Assembly (NCBI GenBank): GCA_035517115.1 | Contig: DATIZL010000084.1 | Location: forward strand, 19,657 to 83,656 | Length of the DNA stretch: 64,000 nt | Reading direction: 5' to 3' | Source of the DNA: Hyphomicrobium_A sp035517115 | GTDB taxonomy: Bacteria > Pseudomonadota > Alphaproteobacteria > Rhizobiales > Hyphomicrobiaceae | Shown here: positions 27,035 through 35,313 of the stretch, one piece after another | Numbering within the stretch: the first letter of the stretch is position 1 | Layout of the letters: each line of letters opens with the position of its first letter | Notes under the pieces: model-generated | Databases searched by the model: none | What the model was told of the DNA's origin: nothing | Seen by the model: only the letters and a program-made list of their open reading frames with translations | Program-made: the position numbers and the translations under genes

Positions 27035-27129
27035 TCTCTACTCCTCACAGCAAAATTCCGTTTCCGGAACTATTGCTGCCGTGCGACGTTTCCTTCGCCG
27101 AGGAGAAACGCCAGCGGAGAGGTCTTGCC

Positions 27130-27510
27130 ATGACACATATCGCATCCGCGCAGCTCGTAGGGTCCGCGCTGGCGCTGCTGGCGATGATCGCCATGGCGCG
27201 TGCCGGCGATCCTCAGATGGTCTACAACAACGCGTGCCGGACCTGCCATTCCATGAAGGAGGGCGACAACCGCTTGGGCCCCAGCCTTGCCGGCGTCGTC
27301 GGCCGCAAAGCGGGCGAGCTGCCCGGCTACGCGTACTCGTCTTCCATGCAGAACTCCGGCGTCACCTGGGACGAGGCCACGCTGGATAAGTTCATTGCCA
27401 ACCCCGAAGCGGTCGTGGGCGGCAACAAGATGAAGCCGTTCACCGGCATCGCCGACGAAGGGCAGCGCAAGGAGATCGTCACCTTCCTGAAGTCGATCAG
27501 CGGCAAGTAG
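27130..27510 (+). CDS. Periplasmic class I cytochrome c
   Basis: A 126-aa cytochrome with a signal peptide (residues ~1-25, cut near MARA-GD), heme-binding CRTCH (Cys36, Cys39, His40) and axial Met101 in GGNKMKPF. LGPSLAGVVGRKAG and the spacing match the mitochondrial-type c2/c550 group that carries electrons in the periplasm. GGAGAGG lies about 9 bases before the ATG. It ends 3 bases from the convergent hslO gene. Confidence 0.93.
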   Translation: MTHIASAQLVGSALALLAMIAMARAGDPQMVYNNACRTCHSMKEGDNRLGPSLAGVVGRKAGELPGYAYSSSMQNSGVTWDEATLDKFIANPEAVVGGNKMKPFTGIADEGQRKEIVTFLKSISGK

Positions 27511-27513
27511 GCG

Positions 27514-28485
27514 TCACGCGATCTCGCCCGGCTCGAAGCGATAGCTCGCGGTGCAGAACTCGCACGTTACCTTGATGCTGCCGTCAGGCTCGCGCATGTC
27601 GGCGAGGCCCTCCTCCCCGAACGAGCGCAGAAACGCCTCGACCCGCTCGCGCGAGCAGCGGCAGTAGGCCTCGACCGGCGCCGGCGGCAAAGCGCGCACG
27701 CCCTCCTCGTGAAACAGCCGATAGAGCAGCCGCTGCGGGGACAGCGTCGGATCGAGCAGCTCGTGATCCTCGACCGTCGCGGCGAGGATCTTGGCGCGCT
27801 GCCAGTCCTCCGCTTGCTCCTCGTGCAGCTCGCCGTCGTCGGTACCCTCTCTCCGCGGCGTCTGCGAACCGCCGGCTTTCGCGAGGCTTTGGATCATCAA
27901 GCCGCCTGCACGCCAGTGCCAGCTGCCCGCACCCGCCCGATAGTGGCGCGCGACCGCCAGGTGCAGAAACGTCGGCAATTGCTCGGACTGGCGGAAGTAG
28001 GCGAGCGCTGCCTGCGCCAAGCTCTCCCCCTCGAGCGCGACGATGCCCTGGTAGCGGTCCATGTCGCCGCCTTGGTCGATGGTGATGGCCAGATGTCCGC
28101 GCCCCAAGAGCGCGCCCTGCTCGATTGGCGCTCCGCTGGCCGCGAGCTCGGCGAAGCGCCGCTTGTCGTAGCGCGCATATCCGCGCACGTGGCCGCCCGC
28201 CTCGAAGTTCACGACGAGGAAATCGATGATGCCGTCCGTCTTGGTCTGCACGATGAGCTTGCCGGCGAATTTCAGCGCCGCGCCGAGCATCGTCGTCAGC
28301 GCGACGGCCTCGCCCAACGCCTGCGCCACCGGAACCGGCATGTCGTGGCGCGAGAGGATGGTGTCGATGGCGGGGCCGAGGCGCACGAGCCGGCCGATGA
28401 CGCCGGAGCGCAGGGTGCGGAACGGCAGTACGATGTCGTCGCCGAGATCGTCCCCGATCTGCGGCGCCGCGGCAGCTTCAGTCAT
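27514..28485 (-). CDS. hslO: Redox-regulated chaperone Hsp33
   Basis: Cytoplasmic holdase activated by oxidation. The 323-aa protein has the C-terminal zinc-binding cysteines CRC and CEFC separated by ~32 residues (AYCRCSRERVEAF to VTCEFCTASY), the redox switch of the family. The N-terminal domain has the usual substrate-binding fold (VVNFEAGGHVRGYARYD). Its start touches the argF stop directly, so it is probably cotranscribed as argD-argF-hslO. Confidence 0.95.
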   Translation of the reverse strand: MTEAAAAPQIGDDLGDDIVLPFRTLRSGVIGRLVRLGPAIDTILSRHDMPVPVAQALGEAVALTTMLGAALKFAGKLIVQTKTDGIIDFLVVNFEAGGHVRGYARYDKRRFAELAASGAPIEQGALLGRGHLAITIDQGGDMDRYQGIVALEGESLAQAALAYFRQSEQLPTFLHLAVARHYRAGAGSWHWRAGGLMIQSLAKAGGSQTPRREGTDDGELHEEQAEDWQRAKILAATVEDHELLDPTLSPQRLLYRLFHEEGVRALPPAPVEAYCRCSRERVEAFLRSFGEEGLADMREPDGSIKVTCEFCTASYRFEPGEIA

Positions 28486-29433
28486 CTACTGGGCCCCCAA
28501 GCACCAGGCGAGGATCGCCTTCTGCACATGCAGGCGGTTCTCGGCCTCGTCGAACACGACGGACTGCGGCCCGTCGATGACGTCGGCCGTCACCTCGCGC
28601 CCACGGTAGGCGGGAAGGCAGTGCATGAAAATGGCGCCCGGCGCCGCTTGCCGCATGAGCTTGCCGTCAACGCCGAACGGCTCGAGCATCTTCTTGCGGC
28701 GCGCGCCGTCGGTCTGGCCCATCGACACCCAGGTGTCGGTGACGACGCAATCGGCGCCGCGCACCGCTTGCGCCGCATCGCTGCCGATCGATACCGCGCC
28801 CTTCTCGCGCTTGACCCAGTCGATCACCGGCTGCTCCGGGCGCAGCGCGTCGGGGCAGGCGATCCTCAGCTCGAAGCCAAAGCGCACGGCGGCGTGCATC
28901 CACGAGGCGGCGACGTTGTTGCCGTCGCCGACCCAGGCGATGGTATGGCCCTTGATGGGGCCCTTGTGCTCCTCGAAGGTCATGATGTCGGCCATGACCT
29001 GGCACGGGTGGCTCTTGTCCGTCAGGCCGTTGATCACGGGGATGGTGGCGCAGCGCGCAAGCTCGAGCAGCGTGGCGTGCTCGTTGGCGCGGATCATGAT
29101 GGCGTCGACGTAGCGCGAGAGCACGCGCGCGGTGTCCGCGATCGACTCACCGCGGCCGAGCTGCAGGTCCGTGTGGTTGAGCGAAATCGTCTGGCCGCCG
29201 AGCTGGCGCATGGCGACATCGAAGGAGATGCGCGTGCGCGTCGAAGGCTTCTCGAACACGGTGACCAGCACGGCATCCTCGATGCCGCGCGGGCGCATCT
29301 TGGCCGGCACGCGCTTGCCGGCGCGCTTCATGGCATGCGCCATGTCGATGATGCGCCGCAGCGTCTTTGTGTCGAGCCCATCGAGATCGAGGAAGTGCCT
29401 CGGCGCGGGCGTGATCTTGATTTTGGGGGCCAT
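28486..29433 (-). CDS. argF: Ornithine carbamoyltransferase
   Basis: Makes citrulline from ornithine and carbamoyl phosphate. The 315-aa enzyme, from ATG 29433 with GGAG upstream, has the carbamoyl-phosphate motif FEKPSTRTR near residue 52, HPCQ near residue 130, the ornithine-loop SMG near residue 230, and HCLPAYRG near 268 with the catalytic Cys. An earlier in-frame ATG (29469) would run into the argD stop. It sits 32 bases after argD and directly abuts hslO. Confidence 0.95.
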   Translation of the reverse strand: MAPKIKITPAPRHFLDLDGLDTKTLRRIIDMAHAMKRAGKRVPAKMRPRGIEDAVLVTVFEKPSTRTRISFDVAMRQLGGQTISLNHTDLQLGRGESIADTARVLSRYVDAIMIRANEHATLLELARCATIPVINGLTDKSHPCQVMADIMTFEEHKGPIKGHTIAWVGDGNNVAASWMHAAVRFGFELRIACPDALRPEQPVIDWVKREKGAVSIGSDAAQAVRGADCVVTDTWVSMGQTDGARRKKMLEPFGVDGKLMRQAAPGAIFMHCLPAYRGREVTADVIDGPQSVVFDEAENRLHVQKAILAWCLGAQ

Positions 29434-29465
29434 GACGCTCCGCCCGCCTAGCGCGGGGGCACCTC

Positions 29466-30707
29466 TCACGAGCTTCTAGTTGCGATGCGCGAAAGGGCGC
29501 GCGACAGCCGGCCGGCGGCCTCCGCGATCTCCTCGTCGGAGACATTGAGCGGCGGCAACAGCCGCACGACGTCGCCGCCCGCTCCGGCCAGCAGCAGCTT
29601 CTCGGCAATGGCCGCCTTGACGAGATCGGCCGTTGGCACCTTGAGCTTGATGCCCATCAGGAGCCCCTTGCCGCGCACGTCCTCGATGAGATCGGGCTGC
29701 TCGTCGTGCACGGCGGCAAGCGCCTGCTTCAAGCGCAGCGCCTTCTTGCGCACGCCATCGAGGAAGCCCGGCTCGAGCACGGTGTCGAGCACGGCGTTGC
29801 CGACGGCGGTCGCCAGCGGATTGCCGCCGAACGTCGAGCCATGCGTGCCGGCCGTCATGCCCTTGGCCGCCTCCGCGGTGGCGAGCAGCGCACCCAGCGG
29901 AAAGCCGCCGCCGATACCCTTGGCGATCGCCATCAGATCGGGCGTGATGTCGGCCCACTCGTACGCGAACAGAGCGCCGGTACGGCCCATGCCGCACTGC
30001 ACCTCGTCGAGCACCAGCAAGAGGCCGTGGCGGTCGCACAGCGCACGCAAGCCGCGCATGAACTCCAACGGCGCTACGTTGACGCCGCCCTCGCCCTGCA
30101 CCGGCTCGATCAGGATCGCGGCCGTCTCCGGCCCGATCGCCCGCTCCACCGCGGCAAGATCGGCAAACGGCACGTGATCGAAGCCTTCGACGGGAGGCCC
30201 GAAGCCCTCGAGGTACTTCTCGTTGCCGCCGGCCGAGATGGTCGCCAGCGTACGGCCGTGGAATGCGCCCTCGAAGGTGATGACGCGCCAGCGCTCGGGA
30301 CGCCTGCTGACGTAATGATAACGCCGCACCGCCTTGATCGCGGCTTCGCAGGCTTCCGCCCCCGAATTACAGAAGAAGATGCGGTCGGCGAACGTCGCCC
30401 CCACCAGGCGCTCGGCGAGCTTCTCCTGACCGGCGACGCGATAGAGGTTGGAGGTGTGCCACAGCTTCTCGGCCTGTGCCGAAAGGGCCGCCACGAGCTT
30501 GGGGTGGGCGTGGCCGAGGGCGTTCACAGCGACGCCCGAGGCGAAGTCGAGATAGCGCTCGCCGTTGGCCGCGACGAGCCAGGTGCCTTCTCCGCGCTCG
30601 AAGACCAGGTCGTGGCGTGCGTAGGTCGCCATCACCGCCGGTGACGCGCCGGTTGTATGGGCTACGGCCTTGGTCTTGTGGTCCGAGGCCGCCACGGATG
30701 CGGACAT
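29466..30707 (-). CDS. argD: Acetylornithine aminotransferase
   Basis: Class III PLP aminotransferase converting N-acetylglutamate semialdehyde to N-acetylornithine; many members also act on succinyl-DAP, which would link it to the dap genes here. Motifs: FCNSGAEACEAAIK (phosphate-binding), VLDEVQCGMGRTG, and AIAKGIGGGFPLG with the PLP Lys. The start is uncertain: ATGs at 30734, 30722 and 30707 are in frame; 30707 has GGGACGGG before it. A promoter and terminator-like hairpin lie just upstream (separate entries). It heads the argD-argF-hslO run. Confidence 0.92.
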   Translation of the reverse strand: MSASVAASDHKTKAVAHTTGASPAVMATYARHDLVFERGEGTWLVAANGERYLDFASGVAVNALGHAHPKLVAALSAQAEKLWHTSNLYRVAGQEKLAERLVGATFADRIFFCNSGAEACEAAIKAVRRYHYVSRRPERWRVITFEGAFHGRTLATISAGGNEKYLEGFGPPVEGFDHVPFADLAAVERAIGPETAAILIEPVQGEGGVNVAPLEFMRGLRALCDRHGLLLVLDEVQCGMGRTGALFAYEWADITPDLMAIAKGIGGGFPLGALLATAEAAKGMTAGTHGSTFGGNPLATAVGNAVLDTVLEPGFLDGVRKKALRLKQALAAVHDEQPDLIEDVRGKGLLMGIKLKVPTADLVKAAIAEKLLLAGAGGDVVRLLPPLNVSDEEIAEAAGRLSRALSRIATRSS

Positions 30708-30745
30708 CGGGGCCCGTCCCATTGCAGCGATCATTCGCTAGAAAA

Positions 30746-30771
30746 TCAAAAAAGCCGCCTTCCGCGGCGGC
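30746..30771 (-). terminator. Terminator-like hairpin and U-tract upstream of argD
   Basis: Read on the minus strand, GCCGCC (30771-30766) and GGCGGC (30759-30754) form a GC stem with a 6-base loop, followed by TTTTTTGATTTT (30753-30742). This is a good intrinsic terminator, but the next gene in that direction is argD, 12-40 bases later. It either ends an unannotated transcript from the 550-base gap or acts as an attenuator for argD. Confidence 0.7.
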
Positions 30772-30784
30772 CCTTCAGCGATTG

Positions 30785-30813
30785 TAGATACGCGCGCTCC
30801 TCAAGCCTGTCAA
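30785..30813 (-). promoter_or_regulatory. Sigma70-type promoter facing argD
   Basis: Minus strand: perfect -35 TTGACA (30813-30808), 17-base spacer, -10 TATCTA (30790-30785). The start of transcription would fall near 30778, only a few bases before the hairpin at 30771-30754. Consensus quality is high for this GC-rich genome. Confidence 0.6.
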
Positions 30814-31282
30814 CGAAACCGCACACGCAGTTTTGGCTTAATCGTGCGCGGAGCGCGGCCTGTGGAGCACTCAGTTCCTCTTTGTGCCGCAGCAACTTAG
30901 AGCCACTGGTGCATAGTTGCATGTGGCGAATATACCACCTTCCCAGAGCCGCGGCCCCCCTCTTGCAGACGCCGATCTTGAACCTCGGATTCGCCTTGTT
31001 GTAGGTTGCGGCCATCGGATCTTGGGGCCTCGCCGCCGTTGGCGCGAAGCCTCCTCAAAGAGTAGCCGATGCGTGCCCTGGCGAGGCTCGTTGTGCTCGC
31101 CGCGTAGGGCAGGCCGATAGTCCAAGCGTCATCCCAGTAAGCGTCAAAGCCGGTCGGGCCCGTGGCTCTTCGCGGTGGTCGCAGCGTCTTTGCGCTAGGC
31201 CTCCGCGCGTCCTCGTCCCGTGCCGAACGTCAACGGGTGTGTGCCCCCGGGCGCCCGCCCCTGAAGGCTCAGGGAGCGATCT
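30814..31282. other. Intergenic region between argD and gcrA
   Basis: About 470 bases without a convincing gene. It must hold the gcrA promoter (rightward) in addition to the argD promoter. One GANTC site (GATTC, 30988-30992), the methylation target of CcrM, is present. Short open frames exist on both strands, but their composition and lack of ribosome sites argue against coding. On the minus strand TATATT near 30930 could start a non-coding transcript that ends at the terminator at 30746-30771; this is speculative. Confidence 0.5.
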
Positions 31283-31831
31283 ATGGCTTGGACGGACGAG
31301 CGCGTGGAGCTGTTGAAGAAGCTCTGGGCGGAAGGGTTGAGCGCTAGCCAGATCGCAGGGCGCCTCGGCAGCGTCACCCGCAACGCCGTCATCGGCAAAG
31401 TGCACCGGCTGGGCCTTTCCGGCCGCGCCACCACCTCGCGCATGAAGAGCCACCGTCCGCGCCAGCGCATGGCCGCCAAGCGCATGGCGAAGACGCGCTT
31501 CTCGCCTCTGGGCAACCCCGCATTCCGCGCGCTCTATCAGGCCGAGGCCGATCCCTTCACCCCGCCGGTGGAGGAGCTCGTCATTCCCATGAACGAGCGC
31601 AAGTACATCCAGACGCTGACTGAATGCAGCTGCCGCTGGCCGATCGGCGACCCGCAGGCTGCCGACTTCCACTTCTGCGGCAAGAACAAGGTGCCAGGCC
31701 TGCCCTACTGCGAGTTCCACGCACGCCGCGCCTTCCAGCCGCCGCAGACGCGCCGCCGCGAGCGCGAGCTCGTCGAGCCGGTCACCGCGACCGCCGCGGA
31801 TGCCGCCGCGCCGCGCAAGGAGCAGGTCTGA
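31283..31831 (+). CDS. gcrA: GcrA cell-cycle regulator
   Basis: Alphaproteobacterial transcription regulator that binds sigma70 holoenzyme and GANTC-methylated promoters to drive S-phase genes. The 182-aa protein has the N-terminal helix-turn-helix (MAWTDERVELLKKLWAEGLS, then IAGRLGSVTRNAVIGKVHRLGL) and the C-terminal sigma-interacting domain with CSCRWPIGDP and FHFCG...YCEFHARRAF cysteines and histidines. AGGGAG lies 9 bases upstream of the ATG. Its presence limits the organism to the alphaproteobacterial lineages that use the CcrM-GcrA circuit. Confidence 0.96.
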   Translation: MAWTDERVELLKKLWAEGLSASQIAGRLGSVTRNAVIGKVHRLGLSGRATTSRMKSHRPRQRMAAKRMAKTRFSPLGNPAFRALYQAEADPFTPPVEELVIPMNERKYIQTLTECSCRWPIGDPQAADFHFCGKNKVPGLPYCEFHARRAFQPPQTRRRERELVEPVTATAADAAAPRKEQV

Positions 31832-31854
31832 GCGGGAGTGGCTAGCCTGCCAAT

Positions 31855-32112
31855 TTAAGCGTCGGCGCAGTCGCCGAATACGTAGCCGGCCGAGCGCACG
31901 GTGCGGATCAGGTCGCGCTCGTTGCCGCGGATGAGCGCCTTGCGCAGGCGTCCGATGTGCACATCGACGATGCGCTCATCGGTCAGCATGATGATCGGCA
32001 CGTTGCGTGAATCCGTTTTCGAGCGCAGGCGCCGGCACAGCTCAATGCCCGACACGCCGGGCAGCATCCAGTCCAACACCACGAGGTCGGGATGCAGTGC
32101 AGCGAAAGCCGC
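31855..32112 (-). pseudogene. phoB: phoB remnant: response regulator with N-terminal and internal deletions
   Basis: Only 85 codons remain in frame. Residues ~1-44 match the middle of a PhoB receiver (FAALHPDLVVLDWMLPGVSG through NVPIIMLT, including the phosphoacceptor Asp in LDWML). Directly after IMLT the sequence jumps to the end of the winged-helix DNA-binding domain (DERIVDVHIGRLRKAL, then LIRTVRSAGYVFGD). About half of the receiver, the linker and most of the output domain (~110 residues) are missing, and the receiver N-terminus is also gone; a stop precedes the frame at 32115-32113. A GTG at 32082 could start a 75-aa peptide, but it cannot be a working regulator. It lies 30 bases downstream of intact phoR. 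Confidence 0.85.
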
Positions 32113-32142
32113 TCACCGCCTTACAAGCTTCGGTAGAGGCGC

Positions 32143-33495
32143 TCAGCCGCCCGCGCCGAGCTCCTCGAAGCTCGCGGTGAAGGTCGAGCCGATACCGAGC
32201 TTGGAGGCAATCTTCAGCTCGCCGCGGTGGCGGTTCAGAATGTGCTTCACGATGGCGAGACCGAGCCCGGTGCCGCCCTTCTCGCGGCTCGAGGCCACGT
32301 TGACGCGATAGAAGCGCTCGGTGAGGCGCGGCAAATGCACGGGCGCGATGCCGGGGCCGTCGTCCGCCACGCTGACCCAGACGCGGGCGCTGCCGGAGCC
32401 GCGTGGGGCATCGCGCCCGACGCGCACCTCGATGTGGCCCCCCTCGCGCCCGTACTTGATCGCGTTCTGGATCAGGTTCTGCAGTACCTGCACGATCTCC
32501 TCGCGATCGCCGCGGATGCGCGCGGGAACGCCGTCGCGGATGAACGTCAGATGCGTCTTGGCGCTTTCCGCCACCGGCTCGAGTGACTGGCAGACGTAAG
32601 CCGCCGTCTCGTTGAGCTCGACGATGCCGCGCGGGGGCAGGTGCACGCGCATCTCCACCCGGCTCAACGACAAGAGATCGTCGATGAGCCGCGTCATGCG
32701 CTCCGCCTGGCTCGCCATCAGCTTCAAGAACCGCTCGCGCGCGGCCGCGTCCTCACGCGCAGGCCCCTGCAGCGTCTCCACGAAGGCACGTAAGGACGCG
32801 AGCGGGGTCCTGAGCTCATGGCTGGCGTTGGCGATGAAGTCGGCGCGCATTTGCGCGAGCCTGTCCTGCTCGGTCAAGTCACGGAAGGTGACCAAGAGGT
32901 GCGGTGAGGACGGCTCGGCCGAGGGTGACAGCCGCGATACGGTCGCTGCGATGCGGCGCTCGACCGGCACGCGCTCGGTGAGCTCGACGTCGATGCGCTC
33001 CTCGGAGGCCAGCGCCGCGTCGACCGCAGCGATGAGATCGGGGTTGCGCGTGACCTGGCTCAGCGGCCGGCCATTCTCGATCTTGGGAAACAGCTCGGCG
33101 ACGAGGCGATTGTGGTGCACGACGGTCCCCGCAGCGTCGAGCGCCACCGCGGCAGTGGGAATCGCGTCGACGACGGCGCGCCAGCCCTTGCGGTCGAGCC
33201 CGCGCGCACCGTCGGTCCGCGCCGTACGCCCGCCGCCCAGCGCCTCGATCAAAACGGTCGAGTCGAGCGGCCAGAAGGCGGCGGCGACGAAGAGGACGGC
33301 GATGCTCGCGAGCGCGGGGAGCGTGCCGAGCTTGCCAACCAGCACCAGGACGGCGAAGAGGGCGGTCGCGGCCGCGAGCGGCATCCAGCGCGCCGCCACG
33401 CGCCGCTTGGCGCCGAGCCAAACGAGCGCGCTCCAGGCCTCAAGCTCGCCCTTGCGCTCCGTCCAGCGACCGCTCAGCTCCGGACCTATCGACAT
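32143..33495 (-). CDS. phoR: Phosphate regulon sensor histidine kinase PhoR
   Basis: Membrane-bound sensor kinase for phosphate limitation. The 450-aa protein has two N-terminal membrane segments (around LAAATALFAVLVLVGKL and LPALASIAVLFVAAAF), a PAS domain (from about residue 105), the HisKA motif NASHELRTPLASLRAF with the phospho-His, and HATPase boxes NLIQNAIKYG, DDGPGI and GGTGLGLAIVKHI. It appears complete. Its usual partner PhoB is only a fragment downstream and no pst genes are in the window, so its output here is unclear. Divergent from ppk2. Confidence 0.9.
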   Translation of the reverse strand: MSIGPELSGRWTERKGELEAWSALVWLGAKRRVAARWMPLAAATALFAVLVLVGKLGTLPALASIAVLFVAAAFWPLDSTVLIEALGGGRTARTDGARGLDRKGWRAVVDAIPTAAVALDAAGTVVHHNRLVAELFPKIENGRPLSQVTRNPDLIAAVDAALASEERIDVELTERVPVERRIAATVSRLSPSAEPSSPHLLVTFRDLTEQDRLAQMRADFIANASHELRTPLASLRAFVETLQGPAREDAAARERFLKLMASQAERMTRLIDDLLSLSRVEMRVHLPPRGIVELNETAAYVCQSLEPVAESAKTHLTFIRDGVPARIRGDREEIVQVLQNLIQNAIKYGREGGHIEVRVGRDAPRGSGSARVWVSVADDGPGIAPVHLPRLTERFYRVNVASSREKGGTGLGLAIVKHILNRHRGELKIASKLGIGSTFTASFEELGAGG

Positions 33496-33638
33496 TTGTC
33501 AGCACTTTGCCTCGAGCCGCCTCGACCGGCGGCAGACGTGCTAGATAATGGGCTTTGCTCAGCCTTTCAAACACGCACGAAAGCTGCGCGAAGGCAACCT
33601 CCGCGAAACGCTTGACAGCAAGAAGACGGAACCCTGCC

Positions 33639-34505
33639 ATGAACGACGCTAAGAGCAAGGGCAGCAAACGCATTGCCTTTGACATCGACGATCCCAAGCT
33701 GCCGGCGGAGGTCGAGCAGAAGGCCTTGGGCTCGGGCGGATTTCCCTACAAGGAGAAGTTGAAGAAGAAGGACTACGAGGAGGACCTGCTGGCGCTGCAG
33801 CTCGAGCTCATCAAGCTGCAGGACCACATCCAGAATCACGGCGAGCGGCTCGTCGTGCTGTTCGAGGGTCGCGACGCCTCCGGCAAGGGCAGCTGCATCA
33901 GCCGCTTCCTCGGCCGCCTCAACCCGCGGCACGCGCGCTCGGTCGCGCTGTCGAAGCCGACCGACACCGAGCGCGGCCAGTGGTACTTCCAGCGCTACGC
34001 CTGCCACCTGCCGACCGCAGGCGACATCGTGCTGTTCGACCGCTCCTGGTACAACCGCGCCGGCGTCGAGCGCGTCATGGGCTTCTGCACCGAAGAGCAG
34101 ACCGCCGAATTCCTGCGCGACGCGCCCGACTTCGAGGCGCTGCTGGTGCGCGACGGCATCCGTTTCTTCAAGCTGTTCTTGGTCATCGGCCGCGAGATGC
34201 AGTTGCAGCGCTTCCACGAGCGCCGGCATGACCCGTTCAAGAAATGGAAGATCACCGACATCGATCTCGCGGCCATCAAGAAGTGGGACGACTACTCCGA
34301 GGCGCAGCACGACATCTTCCGTTTCACGCACACGACGATTGCGCCGTGGACGGTCATCCGCGCCAACGACCAGCGGCGCGCGCGGCTCGAGGCGATCCGC
34401 GTGGTGCTTTCTGCCATTCCCTACGATGGCAAGGACGAGCAGGCGGTCGGCAAGCCGGACCCGAAAATTGCTGGATCGGGGCCGGAGTTCTTCCAGGCGG
34501 ACTAG
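33639..34505 (+). CDS. ppk2: Polyphosphate kinase 2
   Basis: P-loop kinase that uses polyphosphate to phosphorylate nucleoside diphosphates (or the reverse). The 288-aa protein is a one-domain class I type. Walker A is FEGRDASGKG (about residues 75-84), and the lid/Walker B region FDRSWYNRAGVERVMG follows at about 134. RFHERRHDPFKKWKIT and DDYSEAQHDIF are further family motifs. The ATG at 33639 is preferred over an upstream in-frame codon at 33555. It is divergent from phoR, so phosphate-related genes cluster here. Confidence 0.94.
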   Translation: MNDAKSKGSKRIAFDIDDPKLPAEVEQKALGSGGFPYKEKLKKKDYEEDLLALQLELIKLQDHIQNHGERLVVLFEGRDASGKGSCISRFLGRLNPRHARSVALSKPTDTERGQWYFQRYACHLPTAGDIVLFDRSWYNRAGVERVMGFCTEEQTAEFLRDAPDFEALLVRDGIRFFKLFLVIGREMQLQRFHERRHDPFKKWKITDIDLAAIKKWDDYSEAQHDIFRFTHTTIAPWTVIRANDQRRARLEAIRVVLSAIPYDGKDEQAVGKPDPKIAGSGPEFFQAD

Positions 34506-34644
34506 CCGAGAGCACGTGTCTTCCGGCGCTCACAAGAACCTTAACGGCAAAGAGTCGCGGTGATGGCACCTTTGGCCAACGTTCGTGTAAGGTGATCTCC
34601 GACAAGCTTCAAAACCTACAGGGGAACGACCGGGAGCACGCCAA

Positions 34645-35313
34645 ATGACGTACCTCTCATACGAATCGATCGAACGGACGCCGCTGCAAAGGGCCCCCTT
34701 TGAATACATCGTGGTGCCCAATTGCGTGAGCTCTGCCGATCTCCAGAAGATCGGCGCGGATTTCCCTCCTGTGCTGGGCGCCGGATCGCATCCTCCGAGC
34801 GAACTCGACATTCATGGACACTTCGCCGGTCTTCTTAAGGAGCTCGATGGACCGGCCTTTCGCCAAGCGGTGGAAAAAAAGTTTGGCATCGACCTTGCGG
34901 GCCGGCCGACCATGTGCACCGTGCGCGGGCACGTGCAGAAGAAGGACGGCGGGATTCACACCGACAGCAAGACCAAGATCATCACCGTCCTCCTTTATCT
35001 CAACGAAGGCTGGGACAACGACGGGGGTCGGCTGCGGCTTCTACGCAACGGTACAGACCTCGAGGATTATGCTGCCGAGGTGCCGCCGACCAATGGAACG
35101 CTTCTCATCTTCCGGCGCTCGGACAACTCCTGGCACGGGCACAAGCCCTTCGAGGGGCCGCGCCGCGCCATTCAGTTCAATTGGGTGACGAGCGAGGACG
35201 TGGTCAAGAAGGAGCAGGCGCGCCACCGGCTCTCGACACGCGTCAAGTGGCTCAAAAACCTGCTCTCGGGCACCGCGGGCGTCAGCCCTCACGGCGAAGG
35301 AGCCGCTCAGTAA
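34645..35313 (+). CDS. 2-Oxoglutarate/Fe(II)-dependent oxygenase
   Basis: A 222-aa cytoplasmic protein with a double-stranded beta-helix oxygenase core. HTD (His105-Asp107, in GGIHTDSKTK) and a distal His in SWHGHKPF (His164 or His166) form the iron facial triad, and Arg173/174 in GPRRAIQFNW would bind 2-oxoglutarate. The layout resembles prolyl-4-hydroxylase-like enzymes; substrate unknown. Its 3' end overlaps the convergent phosphatase gene by 32 bases. Confidence 0.85.
   Translation: MTYLSYESIERTPLQRAPFEYIVVPNCVSSADLQKIGADFPPVLGAGSHPPSELDIHGHFAGLLKELDGPAFRQAVEKKFGIDLAGRPTMCTVRGHVQKKDGGIHTDSKTKIITVLLYLNEGWDNDGGRLRLLRNGTDLEDYAAEVPPTNGTLLIFRRSDNSWHGHKPFEGPRRAIQFNWVTSEDVVKKEQARHRLSTRVKWLKNLLSGTAGVSPHGEGAAQ

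Noticed and set aside
30746..31015. Minus-strand 89-codon frame between argD and gcrA
   Set aside because: Its stop lies inside the T-tract of the terminator hairpin, it includes the argD promoter, and its residues show no pattern of a real protein.
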